This document shows, one piece after another, positions 31,768-41,198 of a stretch of DNA of 64,000 nucleotides. Source of the stretch: Methylobacterium sp. Leaf118. Its GTDB lineage: Bacteria; Pseudomonadota; Alphaproteobacteria; Rhizobiales; Beijerinckiaceae. Every line of letters starts with the position of its first letter. Position 1 is the stretch's first letter. The position numbers and the translations under genes were made by a program. The DNA is taken from the NCBI RefSeq assembly GCF_920984675.1, contig NZ_CAKLBV010000012.1, positions 1-64,000 on the forward strand. The letters run 5' to 3'. A model generated the notes under the pieces. That model saw only the letters and a list, made by a program, of their open reading frames with translations, made no database searches and was not told the DNA's origin.

Positions 31768-32961
31768 ATGACCGACCACGGCGCTCCTGAGACCTTCGAC
31801 GTGGTGGTGGTGGGCGGCGGTCCCGCGGGGGCGACGGCGGCGACCGATCTCGCCCGGGCCGGGCGGCGGGTGTTGCTCCTCGACCGGGCCGGGCGGATCA
31901 AGCCCTGCGGCGGCGCGATCCCGCCCCGCCTGATCCGCGACTTCGCGATTCCCGACGAGCTTCTGCTCGCCCGCATCCGCAGCGCCCGGATGATCGCCCC
32001 GAGCGAGCGCCACGTCGATATGCCGGTGGGGGACGGCTTCGTCGGCATGGTCGACCGCGCCCAGTTCGATCCCTGGCTGCGCGACCGCGCCCGGCTCGCC
32101 GGGGCCGATTGCCGCGACGGCCTGTTCACCCGCATCTCCCGTGAGGACGGGGGCGCCACCACGGTGCATTACCGGGACGGCAAGGACGGCCCGGAGACCT
32201 CCGTGCGCGCCCGACTCGTCATCGGCGCCGACGGGGCAAGCTCGCCGGTCGGGCGGGCCGAGATCCCCGGTCATGCCCGCATGCGGCAGGTCTTCGCCTA
32301 TCACGAGATCGTCCGGGCCCCGTCGGGCGAGGGTTACGACGGCACGCGCTGCGACGTCTATTACCAGGGCCGCCACTCGCCGGATTTCTACGCCTGGGTC
32401 TTCCCGCACGGCGACACGCTCAGCATCGGCACCGGCAGCCTGCGCAAGGGCTTCTCCCTGCGCTCGTCGATTCGGGCCCTGCGGGCCTCGACGGGGCTCG
32501 ACGCCTGCGAGACCCTGCGCCGCGAGGGCGCGCCGATCCCGCTCAAGCCGCTGAAGCGCTGGGACAACGGCCGCGACGTGCTGCTGGCCGGCGACGCGGC
32601 CGGCGTCGTCGCTCCGGCCTCGGGCGAGGGCATCTACTACGCGATGCTCGGCGGGCGGCTCTCGGCGGAGGCCGCCGAGGCCTTCCTGGCGACCGGCGAT
32701 GCCCGCGCGCTCGCCGGGGCGCGCAAGGCCTTCATGCGGCTGCACGGCCGGGTCTTCTGGATCCTCGGGATGATGCAGTGGGTCTGGTACCGCAGCGACG
32801 GATTGCGCGAGCGCTTCGTGGCGATGTGCAAGGACAAGGACGTCCAGCAGCTGACCTGGGACGCCTACATGAACAAGGAGCTGGTCCGGGCCAAGCCCGC
32901 CGCCCATGCCCGGATCTTCTTCAAGGATCTGGCCCACCTGTTCCGCTGGGTCTCGCCGTGA
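31768..32961 (+). CDS. bchP: geranylgeranyl diphosphate/bacteriochlorophyll reductase
   Basis: Flavoprotein that reduces the geranylgeranyl tail to phytyl. The 397-residue protein has an N-terminal FAD dinucleotide motif VVVVGGGPAGATAATDLARAG in pieces, LLLDRAGRIKPCGGAIPPRL, which is the family CGGA/PP signature, then VIGADGASSPVGR and LLAGDAAGVVAPASGEGIYYAM, the second FAD site. It starts 4 bases after the PucC-like gene and overlaps tspO as GTGA. Confidence 0.96.
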   Translation: MTDHGAPETFDVVVVGGGPAGATAATDLARAGRRVLLLDRAGRIKPCGGAIPPRLIRDFAIPDELLLARIRSARMIAPSERHVDMPVGDGFVGMVDRAQFDPWLRDRARLAGADCRDGLFTRISREDGGATTVHYRDGKDGPETSVRARLVIGADGASSPVGRAEIPGHARMRQVFAYHEIVRAPSGEGYDGTRCDVYYQGRHSPDFYAWVFPHGDTLSIGTGSLRKGFSLRSSIRALRASTGLDACETLRREGAPIPLKPLKRWDNGRDVLLAGDAAGVVAPASGEGIYYAMLGGRLSAEAAEAFLATGDARALAGARKAFMRLHGRVFWILGMMQWVWYRSDGLRERFVAMCKDKDVQQLTWDAYMNKELVRAKPAAHARIFFKDLAHLFRWVSP

Positions 32962-33491
32962 CGACCCTGCTCGGCGGCGATTGGGGCCCGCCCCTGGTGA
33001 CGGCGCTCGCCGCGCTGATCGTCGCCGTGGCCGGCGGGATCGCGACGCGCACCGACGCCTGGTACCTGCGCCTGCGCGTGCCCGCCTGGAAGCCGCCGGA
33101 CTGGGCCTTCGGTCCGATCTGGACCGTCATCATCGTCATGACGGCCACCTCTGCGGTCGTCGCCTGGAACGCCGATCCGGACCCGACCGTCCGCACGCGC
33201 CTCGTCGCGGCCTTCACGGTCAACGGCATTCTCAACATCGCCTGGAGCGTGATCTTCTTCCGCCTGCGGCGCCCGGACTGGGCGCTCGCCGAAGTCGGCC
33301 TGCTCTGGCTCTCCATCGTCGCCTTGATGCTGGTCGCGGGCCAGGCCTCGACCCTCGCGGTCCTGCTCAACCTGCCCTACCTCGCCTGGGTCAGCGTGGC
33401 GGCCTGCCTCAACCTCAGCATCGTCCAGCTGAACGCGCCCGCGACGCCCCTGGCGCCCCCCACTCCCTCGCCGCCCGCCCGGGAGGCGTGA
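32958..33491 (+). CDS. tspO: TspO/MBR tryptophan-rich sensory protein
   Basis: A 177-residue, five-helix outer-membrane-type TspO homologue, which in Rhodobacter binds porphyrins and damps photosynthesis gene expression in oxygen. The signature Trp-rich pieces are WYLRLRVPAWKPPDWAFGPIWT and NIAWSVIFFRLRRPDWALAEV. The C-terminus ends in a Pro/Ala tail. Starts with GTG 32958 overlapping the bchP stop. Position in the bchG-bchP operon supports a tetrapyrrole role. Confidence 0.93.
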   Translation: MTTLLGGDWGPPLVTALAALIVAVAGGIATRTDAWYLRLRVPAWKPPDWAFGPIWTVIIVMTATSAVVAWNADPDPTVRTRLVAAFTVNGILNIAWSVIFFRLRRPDWALAEVGLLWLSIVALMLVAGQASTLAVLLNLPYLAWVSVAACLNLSIVQLNAPATPLAPPTPSPPAREA

Positions 33492-33494
33492 GGC

Positions 33495-33758
33495 ATGGCC
33501 GAGCTCTTCGCCAGCGGGCGCATCGTCGATGTCATCGTCGGCCTCGTCGTGCTGGAGGCCCTGCTCCTCCTGGCCCTGCGGGCACGGAGCGGGCGCGGTC
33601 CCTCCCCCGGGGCGCTCCTCTCGAATCTCGCCGCGGGAGCAGCCCTGATGCTCGGGCTGCGCGCGGCCCTGACCGGCGCGGAGTGGCCGGTGGTGGCGGC
33701 GTGGCTGATCGCCGCGCTGCTCGCCCACCTCACCGAGATGGCGATCCGGTTTCGCTGA
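33495..33758 (+). CDS. small membrane protein downstream of tspO
   Basis: An 87-residue protein, not recognised by family. Three hydrophobic segments (about 10-28, 42-58, 64-80) with basic loops such as RARSGRGP. ATG 33495 lies 3 bases after the tspO stop, after GGAGGCGTGAGGC, so it belongs to the bchG operon. A role in photosynthesis is an inference from place only. Confidence 0.7.
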   Translation: MAELFASGRIVDVIVGLVVLEALLLLALRARSGRGPSPGALLSNLAAGAALMLGLRAALTGAEWPVVAAWLIAALLAHLTEMAIRFR

Positions 33759-33901
33759 CGTACAGCCCCCCGCTCGCGCGGGTGTGAGGGCGCGACCATG
33801 GAACAACCGTGAATGGATCGCGTTCGGTGCGCGATCGTCCGGTCAGAATAAGAATCAGAACAAGTGCGTCCGGGGTCGTCACGCATCGGGAGACCGGCTT
33901 C

Positions 33902-35497
33902 ATGATACGACGCAGACGCGGCTCCGGATGGGTCGTCCTGACCACCTTGCTCGCGGCGGGGCCGGCCCTCGCCCAACCGAGCGAGGCGGACCTCGTCAAG
34001 CGCGGCGAATATCTCGTGACGGCGGGCGATTGCATCGCCTGCCACACGGCACCAGGCGGCAAGCCGTTCGCCGGCAATTATGCCCTGAACACGCCGATCG
34101 GCACGATCATGACGCCGAACCTCACGCCGGATCCCGAGACCGGGATCGGCAAATGGGACTATGCGACCTTCGAAAAGGCCTTCCGCCAGGGCATCGGCGA
34201 CGAGGGCGAGTATCTCTACCCGGCCTTTCCGTTCGGCTGGTACACCAAGGTGAACGACGAGGACACCAAGGCGATCTTCGCCTACCTCAAGTCGCTTCAG
34301 CCGGTGAACGAGAAGCGGAAAGAGAGCCAGATCCCGTTTCCCTACAATATCCGCACGGCGCTGATCACGTGGCGCACCGCCTTCTTCACCCAAGGCCGCT
34401 TCGAGCCTGATCCGAACGTCAGCGCCGAGGTCAACCGCGGCGCCTATCTGGTCGAGGGTCTGGGCCATTGCGGGATGTGCCACAACGAGCGCAAGCTCGT
34501 CGGCAACACCAGCCTCGCCGGCAAGCTCGGCGGCGGCGTCATCGACGGCTGGTACGCCCCCAACATCACCCCCGACGGGCACCAGGGGATCGGCGCGTGG
34601 TCCGATGCGGAGGTCGTGACTTATCTCAAGACCGGCACGGCGCCGGGCAGTCGTCCCGGCGTCGCCGCGGGCCCGATGCGCCAGACCATCGAGGAATCGC
34701 TGTCCAAGATGACCGACGCCGATCTGAAGGCGATGGTCGCCTACCTGCGCACGGTGCCGGCCAAGCAGACCTACAAGGAGAAGGATCTCCAGGCCTTCAA
34801 CCAGCCCGGCGCGCCGGGCGCGGACGTCTACCTGACCTATTGCTCCTCTTGCCACCGGCCGGACGGCAAGGGCGTCGAAGGCGCGATTCCCGCGCTCGCC
34901 GGCAACACCTCCGTCCAGTCCGAAGGGCCGCAGACGGTGCTGCGGGTCATCTATGGCGGTCTCGCGGCCCAGAGCGGGTACGCGCCGATGCCGGCGATCG
35001 GCCAGGACATGACCGAGCAGCAGGTCAAGGATGTGACCGATTACGTGCGCAATGCCTGGGGCAACAAGGCGCCGGTGATGAATGCCGGCAGCGCCGTCTC
35101 CGAGGCCAAGGCGGCGACGCAGACCATGCTGGCCGGCACCGCGCCCTGCGCTGAGATCGCCCAGGATTCCGTGCGCAAGGCGATCGACGACAACGGGGTG
35201 GTCGCCGAACTGAAGGGGCTGACCTCCAACGACTTCGTGCCGCGGCTCGCCGCCATCGTGCCGAAGGTGAAGGGCGCGGCGGCCGGTGCCAACGACGACG
35301 AGATCGTCAACGGCCTCACCACCGCCTATTGCCGGGCAGCCCGCGACGAGCCCGGCGACGGCAAGCTGAGCTGGCCGGCCCGGATCGGCTCCTTCGCCAA
35401 CATCGCCTACAGCCAGATCAAGCATCCGGAGAAACAGGCGAGCGCCGTACCCGGCCAGCCCCCAGCCACCGGCGCGAGCCCGCCGAAGCAGCCCTGA
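33902..35497 (+). CDS. tri-haem cytochrome c, alcohol dehydrogenase subunit-like
   Basis: A 531-residue periplasmic cytochrome with three c-type haem motifs: CIACH (about 44-48), CGMCH (190-194) and CSSCH (314-318). A basic start and hydrophobic stretch (WVVLTTLLAAGPALA) form a signal peptide, cut likely after ALA at about residue 24. Domains resemble the cytochrome subunit of membrane-bound alcohol or sugar dehydrogenases (GMC-type), with ERKLVGNTSLAGKLGGG and the axial-Met region LYPAFPFGWYTKV. Beyond the third haem domain is a 100-residue extension ending in a Pro/Ala tail, unusual for the family. The ATG at 33902 gives the signal peptide; no catalytic dehydrogenase gene is adjacent, so the electron donor is unknown. 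Confidence 0.88.
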   Translation: MIRRRRGSGWVVLTTLLAAGPALAQPSEADLVKRGEYLVTAGDCIACHTAPGGKPFAGNYALNTPIGTIMTPNLTPDPETGIGKWDYATFEKAFRQGIGDEGEYLYPAFPFGWYTKVNDEDTKAIFAYLKSLQPVNEKRKESQIPFPYNIRTALITWRTAFFTQGRFEPDPNVSAEVNRGAYLVEGLGHCGMCHNERKLVGNTSLAGKLGGGVIDGWYAPNITPDGHQGIGAWSDAEVVTYLKTGTAPGSRPGVAAGPMRQTIEESLSKMTDADLKAMVAYLRTVPAKQTYKEKDLQAFNQPGAPGADVYLTYCSSCHRPDGKGVEGAIPALAGNTSVQSEGPQTVLRVIYGGLAAQSGYAPMPAIGQDMTEQQVKDVTDYVRNAWGNKAPVMNAGSAVSEAKAATQTMLAGTAPCAEIAQDSVRKAIDDNGVVAELKGLTSNDFVPRLAAIVPKVKGAAAGANDDEIVNGLTTAYCRAARDEPGDGKLSWPARIGSFANIAYSQIKHPEKQASAVPGQPPATGASPPKQP

Positions 35498-35677
35498 TCG
35501 CATAAGACCCGCACCGGACCGCCGGTGCGCCCTGCAACGAGGGCCAAGCCGGCGCGGGAACGCCGGCTTGGCCGAAACGTTCGGACCCTCGAACCGCCAT
35601 CGCCCCCTCGGGCCTCTCTCGAGAGCCCGCGATGAGGCATGATGCGGGGACGTCAGCCCCGACGGGAGTTCGAGCGG

Positions 35678-36670
35678 ATGCAACTCGGGATGATCGGCCT
35701 CGGCCGAATGGGCGGCAACATCGTCCGCCGTCTTCTGCGCGACGGTCACACGGCCGTGGTGTTCGACCGCGATCCGGCGGCGGTTCAGGCGCTCGCGGCC
35801 GAAGGGGCGACGGCCGCCGACAGCCTCGAAGACCTCGTCGCCAAGCTCGCTGCGCCACGGGCCGCCTGGGTGATGCTTCCGGCGGGCCACGTCACCGAGG
35901 AGACGGTGAAGGCGCTCGGCAGCCTGATGCAGGCGGATGACTGCATCATCGACGGCGGCAACTCCTTCTACCAAGACGACGTGCGCCGCGCGCAGGAACT
36001 CGATGCCAAGGGCATCCACTACGTCGATGTCGGCACTTCCGGCGGCGTGTGGGGGCTGGAACGCGGCTATTGCATGATGATCGGCGGCCACAAGGCGGTG
36101 GTCGACCGGCTCGATCCGATCTTCCGCACCCTGGCGCCGGGCCTCGGTGACATTCCCCGTACCCCGGGCCGCGACGGGCGCGATCCGCGCGCCGAGCAGG
36201 GCTACATCCATGCCGGCCCGAGCGGCGCCGGGCATTTCGTCAAGATGATCCACAACGGCATCGAGTACGGCCTGATGCAGGCCTATGCCGAGGGCTTCGA
36301 CATCCTGCGCCACGCCAATTCCCCGGAGGTGCCGGAGGCGCGGCGCTTCGAGCTCAATCTCGGCGACATCGCCGAGGTATGGCGCCGGGGCAGCGTCGTC
36401 TCCTCCTGGCTCCTCGACCTCACCGCCGCGGCGCTGGCGGGTGACGAGCGGCTCGAGGGCTTCTCCGGCTATGTCGAGGATTCGGGCGAGGGGCGCTGGA
36501 CGATCAACGCGGCGATCGAGGAGGCCGTGCCGGCCACCGTGCTCTCGAGCGCGCTCTACCGCCGCTTCCGCTCCCGCGAGGACGACAGCTACGCCGACAA
36601 GCTGCTCTCGGCCATGCGCAAGGGCTTCGGCGGGCATCAGGAGCCGCCGCGCCGGGGACCCGCGTCGTGA
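35678..36670 (+). CDS. gnd: 6-phosphogluconate dehydrogenase, decarboxylating, short form
   Basis: Oxidises 6-phosphogluconate to ribulose 5-phosphate and CO2 in the pentose phosphate pathway. The 330-residue length marks the short, often NAD-preferring form. Motifs: nucleotide site [12 protein letters not shown] at about 6-17, [36 protein letters not shown] in pieces, and [21 protein letters not shown] with the catalytic Lys. Start taken at ATG 35678 ([13 protein letters not shown]); the upstream frame to 35639 is Arg-rich and outside the fold. Overlaps pgl by GTGA, so the two act in one operon; zwf is not adjacent. Confidence 0.94.
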   Translation: MQLGMIGLGRMGGNIVRRLLRDGHTAVVFDRDPAAVQALAAEGATAADSLEDLVAKLAAPRAAWVMLPAGHVTEETVKALGSLMQADDCIIDGGNSFYQDDVRRAQELDAKGIHYVDVGTSGGVWGLERGYCMMIGGHKAVVDRLDPIFRTLAPGLGDIPRTPGRDGRDPRAEQGYIHAGPSGAGHFVKMIHNGIEYGLMQAYAEGFDILRHANSPEVPEARRFELNLGDIAEVWRRGSVVSSWLLDLTAAALAGDERLEGFSGYVEDSGEGRWTINAAIEEAVPATVLSSALYRRFRSREDDSYADKLLSAMRKGFGGHQEPPRRGPAS

Positions 36671-37398
36671 TCCCCCTCCCGGCGAATGCCCGGCTGACGG
36701 CCGATGCCGAATCGACCGCCCGCGCGGCGGCCGAGCACCTGATCGAGAGGGTCACCAGCGCCACGGGTGAGCGCGCGGCGGTCTGCCTGTCCGGCGGTAC
36801 GACGCCGAAGCGGCTCTACGCGCTCCTCGCCTCGCCCGAATTCGTCGGACGGGTGCCGTGGGCGCGGGTCCACTGGTTCTTCGGCGACGACCGGGTGGTG
36901 CCGTGGGACGATCCCCTCAGCAATGTCCGCATGGTGCGCGAGGCGTTCGGCCACGAGAGCCCCGTACCGTCGACCCACCTGCACTTCATCCCCTCGGACG
37001 AGGGCCCGGAGGCCGGCGCCCGCGCCTATGCGGCCACTCTCCAGGCCTTCTACGGGGCCGACACCCTCGACCCGGACCGGCCGCTCTTCGATCTGGTCCT
37101 GCTCGGGCTCGGCAGCGACGGCCACACCGCCTCACTCTTTCCCGGCAAGCCGGCGCTCGCCGAACGCGAGGCCTGGGCGGCCCCGGTGCCGGAGGCCGGG
37201 ATGGCGCCGTTCGTACCCCGCATCACCTTGACCCTTCCGACCCTGACCTCGGCCCGCTCGGTGCTGGTCCTCGTCAACGGTGCGGGCAAGCAGGACCCGC
37301 TCCGGCGCCTCGCCGACGGCGAGGATCTGCCCGCCCGCCATGTCGCCAGCGCCCGCGGCGTGACCTGGCTCATCGATCGGGACGCCGCCGGGGCCTGA
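36667..37398 (+). CDS. pgl: 6-phosphogluconolactonase
   Basis: Hydrolyses 6-phosphoglucono-lactone, the step before Gnd. The 243-residue protein has the family pieces [37 protein letters not shown] with the substrate-binding DDR, and [16 protein letters not shown] with the catalytic His. GTG start at 36667 overlaps gnd. Length fits (about 230-245). Confidence 0.95.
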   Translation: MIPLPANARLTADAESTARAAAEHLIERVTSATGERAAVCLSGGTTPKRLYALLASPEFVGRVPWARVHWFFGDDRVVPWDDPLSNVRMVREAFGHESPVPSTHLHFIPSDEGPEAGARAYAATLQAFYGADTLDPDRPLFDLVLLGLGSDGHTASLFPGKPALAEREAWAAPVPEAGMAPFVPRITLTLPTLTSARSVLVLVNGAGKQDPLRRLADGEDLPARHVASARGVTWLIDRDAAGA

Positions 37399-37489
37399 TC
37401 CCCGGCCAACGCTTCCGAATCGGTGCAAAGCCGAAACACCGCCCGCCGGATTCGGATCGGGGTCACAGTTTCGCCGCACAGCTTGCCGG

Positions 37490-38077
37490 ATGGTTAACCC
37501 GTGGTCCGACGGTGACGGGGGGATGGGCGCCGTGGCGGGAAATGAGTTCGTGGTCGTGCGGGATCGGTGGTCGCTCGGACGCCGCCCGGCTGTTCGCTTG
37601 ACCAGCCGGCGGGTCCTGCCCGGCCCGTTGAAATCCCTCCCCCGACACCGGCCGTTCTCGACGCGGGTGACGGGGCTCGCTTTGACCGGCCTTTCCCTGG
37701 TGGCTGCCCTCGCCCTCGTTCCGCAGCTTCGGGTTGCCGCCCCCGAGCCGGCTCCAGTCGTTGAGGCCGCGCCTGCCGCTTCCGTGCGCGAGGCCGCCCC
37801 GCCGCCGCGCGTCGTCGGGGCCCCGACGGCCCCGGCCGAGACGGCACCTGCCGCCGCGGTTCCGGTTCCGCCGGTGGCCGCGAACCTCGCGCCCGCGGCT
37901 CCCGCGCGGCCCGCACCGGCGCCAGCGCTCGATCTCGGTGCCCTGCCCGTGCTGGAACTCGACGCCGCCGCCTTCGAGGCGCCGGCCCCCGTCGAGCTCC
38001 CGCGCGATCCGGCCCCGCGCGGGAATGGTGGCGCGCACGCCCGGACCACGGGAGCGCGTCTGGCGGCCCAGCCCTGA
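37490..38077 (+). CDS. hypothetical Pro/Ala-rich single-pass membrane protein
   Basis: A 195-residue frame, unrecognised. A basic region is followed by one hydrophobic helix (about 61-79, GLALTGLSLVAALALVPQL) and then a long Pro/Ala/Val/Glu-rich tail that would lie in the periplasm, a layout like TonB/TolA-type spanners without their conserved ends. GC-rich composition makes spurious frames common here, so the gene is only moderately supported; it fills a gap between pgl and the DUF1194 gene in the same direction. Confidence 0.45.
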   Translation: MVNPWSDGDGGMGAVAGNEFVVVRDRWSLGRRPAVRLTSRRVLPGPLKSLPRHRPFSTRVTGLALTGLSLVAALALVPQLRVAAPEPAPVVEAAPAASVREAAPPPRVVGAPTAPAETAPAAAVPVPPVAANLAPAAPARPAPAPALDLGALPVLELDAAAFEAPAPVELPRDPAPRGNGGAHARTTGARLAAQP

Positions 38078-38142
38078 GGCGGCGGCCTACGACTTGAGTC
38101 CCGGTGGTCCGACCTGAGTCCCTCGGCTACTCTCGTGCCGGA

Positions 38143-38997
38143 ATGGCGGGGGAGACGGCTGTGGCGTGCGCCGGGGATGTGACGGGCCGCGCGGCGCGGC
38201 GGGGATGGCGTCTGCGCGCCCTCGCGTGCCTCGCTCTCCTCCTGCCGATCCCCGGGGCCTCGGCGCAGGAGCGTGTCGCCACCGCCCTCGTCGTCGCCGT
38301 CGACATGTCCGGCTCCGTCGACGACGCGCGCTACCGTCTCCAGATGGAGGGCATCGCCGAGGCGCTGGAGGATCCCACCGTGCGCGCCGCGATCCAGTCC
38401 GATCCCGCGGGGATCGCCTTCGCGCTCGTCACCTGGGCCGACACCGCCCGCCTCGCGGTGGCGTGGCGCCGCATCCGCTCGAAGGCCGATGCGGACGCCG
38501 CCGCCGCATCGGTGCGGGCGGTGCCGCGGCATGCCGGTGAGTTCACCTGCCTCGGGCGGATGCTGCGCATGGTCGCCGCCTCGGTCCTGCCGGCTCTGCC
38601 CGTCGCCGCGGACCGCGTGGTGGTCGACGTGTCGGGTGACGGCATCGATAACTGCGCCGACGTGGACGCGATCCATGCCGAGCGCGACGGGCTCCTGTCC
38701 GCGGGCACCACCCTCAACGGATTGCCGATCCTCGTGCCCGGCGAGAACGACGTGGTCGGCGTCGGCGCCTACCGCGCCCCCGGCTACGGCTTGCGCGCGC
38801 TGCCGCCCCAGAGCGACCGCGACCGCACGACCCTGGAGGCGTGGTACCGCGCCCATGTCGTCGGCGGGCCCGGCGCCTTCCTCCTCACCGCCCGCGGCTA
38901 CGGTGACTTCGCCCGAGCCCTGCGGCAGAAATTCGTGATGGAGATCAGCGGACTCGCCCCGACTGGAGCCGGGCGCGGCAGCGTGGCGCGGCGGTGA
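38143..38997 (+). CDS. DUF1194 von Willebrand factor A-like secreted protein
   Basis: A 284-residue protein of the DUF1194 family, uncharacterised but with a vWA-like fold: ALVVAVDMSGSVDDARY is the MIDAS DxSxS motif at about 60-76, and VVDVSGDGIDNCADVDA matches the second acidic part. A signal peptide (ALACLALLLPIPGASA) ends near residue 43. C-terminal LEAWYRAHVVGGPGAFLL and GDFARALRQKFVMEISG fit the family. Starts considered are ATG 38143 and the GTG at 38161; the ATG has no clear ribosome site. Presumed periplasmic. Genetic role unknown. Confidence 0.85.
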   Translation: MAGETAVACAGDVTGRAARRGWRLRALACLALLLPIPGASAQERVATALVVAVDMSGSVDDARYRLQMEGIAEALEDPTVRAAIQSDPAGIAFALVTWADTARLAVAWRRIRSKADADAAAASVRAVPRHAGEFTCLGRMLRMVAASVLPALPVAADRVVVDVSGDGIDNCADVDAIHAERDGLLSAGTTLNGLPILVPGENDVVGVGAYRAPGYGLRALPPQSDRDRTTLEAWYRAHVVGGPGAFLLTARGYGDFARALRQKFVMEISGLAPTGAGRGSVARR

Positions 38998-39075
38998 GGA
39001 GGAAGGCGCCGGAGCGGCCCCCGTTGCGGCGTGCCCCCGTTTCCGCGTGGAGCGAGGCGTCCCCGCCCGGCCCCG

Positions 39076-40173
39076 TCAGGCGAAGTGCTTCGAGAGCTTC
39101 AGCCCCTGCGCCTGGTAATTCGAGCCGGCCCCTGCCCCGTAGAGGGTCTCGGGTCGCTCCAGCATCCGCTCGTAGACGAGACGGCCGACGATCTGGCCGT
39201 CCTCCAGCAGGAACGGCACGTCGCGGGAGCGCACCTCCAGCACCGCCCGGGCGCCCGTGCCGCCCGCCTCGCCGAGGCCGAACCCCGGATCGAAGAAGCC
39301 GGCATAATGGACGCGGAACTCGCCCACCAGCGGATCGAACGGCACCATCTCGGCGGCGAAGTCGGCGGGCACCCGCACGGCCTCCTTGGAGGCCAGGATG
39401 TAGAACTGGCCCGGATCGAGGATCAGCGTGCGGCTCGCATCGGACCGCAGGGGCTCCCAGAAATCGGCGGTGCGGTGGGCCCCGGGGCTGTCGACGTCGA
39501 TGAGCGCGGTGTACCGCTTGGCCCGGTAGCCGATCAGACCGCCGAAGCCCGAGAGGTCGACCGAGACGGCCACGCCCCCCTGCAGGGACGGGGCAGGCAC
39601 GTCCACCAGGGGATCGCGGGCATGCAGGGCGGCGAGGGCGTCGAGCGTCAGGCGCGGCTCGCCCTGGCGGAAGCGGATCTGCGACAGCCGCGAGCCCGTC
39701 CGCACCCGCACCGGGAAGGTGCGCGGCGAGATCTCCGCATAGAGCGGCCCCCGATAGCCGGGCCCGATCTGGTCGAAGGCGCTGGCGCGGTCGGTGATCA
39801 CGCGGGTGAACACGTCGATGCGGCCGGTGGAGGATTTCGGGTTGGCGCCGGCGCTGAGCCCCTCGGGAAGCGCCAGGCTCTCCTGCAACTCGGCGATGTA
39901 GACGCAGCCCGTCTCCAGGACGGCGCCGTCCCGCAGGTCGATCTCGTGGAGCGACAGCGCCTCGATGCAGGCCGCCACCGGGCGGTTGCTGCCCGGCAGG
40001 AAGCTGGTGCGCACCCGGTAGGCACGGTCGCCGAGCCTCAGGTCGAGGCTCGCGGGCTGGATCTGGTCGGCCGCGTAGGGGCGCGCCGGCAGGATCGCGC
40101 CCTGCGCGGTCAGCGCGGCGATGCCCTGCGCGGCCAGAATGCCGCCGTCCCGAACCTCCGCACCGCCGCTCAT
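39076..40173 (-). CDS. dcd: 2'-deoxycytidine 5'-triphosphate deaminase, long alphaproteobacterial form
   Basis: Deaminates dCTP to dUTP, feeding thymidylate synthesis. The 365-residue protein is about twice the length of the usual Dcd and looks like two trimeric dUTPase-fold halves, with QIQPASLDLRLGDRAYRV in the first and the ANPKSSTGRIDVFTRV catalytic-type segment, then FYILASKEAVRVPADFAAEMV and HYAGFFDPGFG in the second. This duplicated architecture is typical of alphaproteobacteria. ATG 40173 overlaps the stop of the upstream membrane protein (ATGA). Confidence 0.92.
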   Translation of the reverse strand: MSGGAEVRDGGILAAQGIAALTAQGAILPARPYAADQIQPASLDLRLGDRAYRVRTSFLPGSNRPVAACIEALSLHEIDLRDGAVLETGCVYIAELQESLALPEGLSAGANPKSSTGRIDVFTRVITDRASAFDQIGPGYRGPLYAEISPRTFPVRVRTGSRLSQIRFRQGEPRLTLDALAALHARDPLVDVPAPSLQGGVAVSVDLSGFGGLIGYRAKRYTALIDVDSPGAHRTADFWEPLRSDASRTLILDPGQFYILASKEAVRVPADFAAEMVPFDPLVGEFRVHYAGFFDPGFGLGEAGGTGARAVLEVRSRDVPFLLEDGQIVGRLVYERMLERPETLYGAGAGSNYQAQGLKLSKHFA

Positions 40174-40619
40174 CGTCCCCTCCCCCGGCCGGCCGCCTTG
40201 TCCTCGGCCTCCTGGCGCTCCGCCGCCTCGAAGGCGATCACCGTCCGGACCAGGGACAGGCGCGCGCAGGCACCCATGGCGACGAGGCCGGCGAGCGCGC
40301 TGGCGAGCAGCGGAAACAGGTCCGGCCGCAGCCACGCGCCGGCCGCGACCCCCATGCCGCCGAGCCAGACGGCGTTGCCGAGGAGGAGCAGCGGCGAGGC
40401 CACGCCCCGGAAATCCGCTGGTGCGCCCGGCCGCGGGTCCCGGCTCGCCTGCATGGCCCGGACCACCCGCCGCGCGGCGGCGTCGAACAGCAGCGCAGCG
40501 GCGACGGCCACGAAAGCCCATGCGTTCCGGGCCGGATCCCACCACGCGAACGGCATCAGCGGCGCCAGCGCCAGCACCGGGCCGAGAAGGGCGCGCAGCG
40601 CGTCCGGGAGCGGCGGCAT
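40170..40619 (-). CDS. hypothetical membrane protein upstream of dcd
   Basis: A 149-residue protein with about four hydrophobic segments (WAFVAVAAALLFDAAARR, LLLLGNAVWLGGMGVAAGAW, LLASALAGLVAMGACARLSL) and a charged tail ending GRGRGR. Not recognised. ATG 40619 (MPPLPDALRALLGP) preferred; the longer frame to 40787 crosses the apaG promoter region. The ATGA overlap with dcd argues that it is a real gene. Confidence 0.65.
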   Translation of the reverse strand: MPPLPDALRALLGPVLALAPLMPFAWWDPARNAWAFVAVAAALLFDAAARRVVRAMQASRDPRPGAPADFRGVASPLLLLGNAVWLGGMGVAAGAWLRPDLFPLLASALAGLVAMGACARLSLVRTVIAFEAAERQEAEDKAAGRGRGR

Positions 40620-40804
40620 GAGGGCGGCAGGCCCCGGGTTCGAGGCCTTCGGCGAAGCGTTCGGCACGGTTTCTCCGGCAGGTCTCCGGCCCGTCGCCGA
40701 CGGTAGGACGCCACGATTGACGGGGTATGAGGCGCCACGTACCACGACGTGACGCAGAAGTCGCGTCGCGGCCTGCGCGTCGTCCACGGAGACGTTTTTA
40801 CGCG

Positions 40805-41197
40805 ATGTACAAGGCCGAGACGCGCGGCATCACGGTGACGGTGGAGCCCCGCTTCGTCGAGGAGGAATCCTCGCCGGGCGAGAGCCGCTATTTCTTCGCC
40901 TACACCGTCGAGATCGTGAACAACGGCAGCGAGCAGGTGCAGCTGCGCTCGCGCCACTGGCGCATCATCGACGGGCGCGGCGCCTGCCAGGAGGTGCGCG
41001 GCGCGGGCGTCGTCGGCAAGCAGCCGGTGCTCGAGCCCGGCCAGTCCTTCAGCTACACCAGCGGCTGCCCGCTCACCACGCCGGACGGGCTGATGGCCGG
41101 CAGCTACACCATGGCGACGATGGGCGGCGAGAGCTTCGAGGCGGAGATCCCGGCCTTCTCCCTCGACTCGCCGCATGTCCGCCGCGTCGTCCATTAG
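40805..41197 (+). CDS. apaG: ApaG protein
   Basis: A 130-residue Co2+/Mg2+ efflux-associated protein with the ApaG fibronectin-like fold, function not fully settled. Family pieces: [64 protein letters not shown] and the C-terminal [25 protein letters not shown] 40805 preceded by GGAG about 17 bases back. One base separates its stop from the argE-like start. Confidence 0.95.
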   Translation: MYKAETRGITVTVEPRFVEEESSPGESRYFFAYTVEIVNNGSEQVQLRSRHWRIIDGRGACQEVRGAGVVGKQPVLEPGQSFSYTSGCPLTTPDGLMAGSYTMATMGGESFEAEIPAFSLDSPHVRRVVH

Positions 41198-41198
41198 G

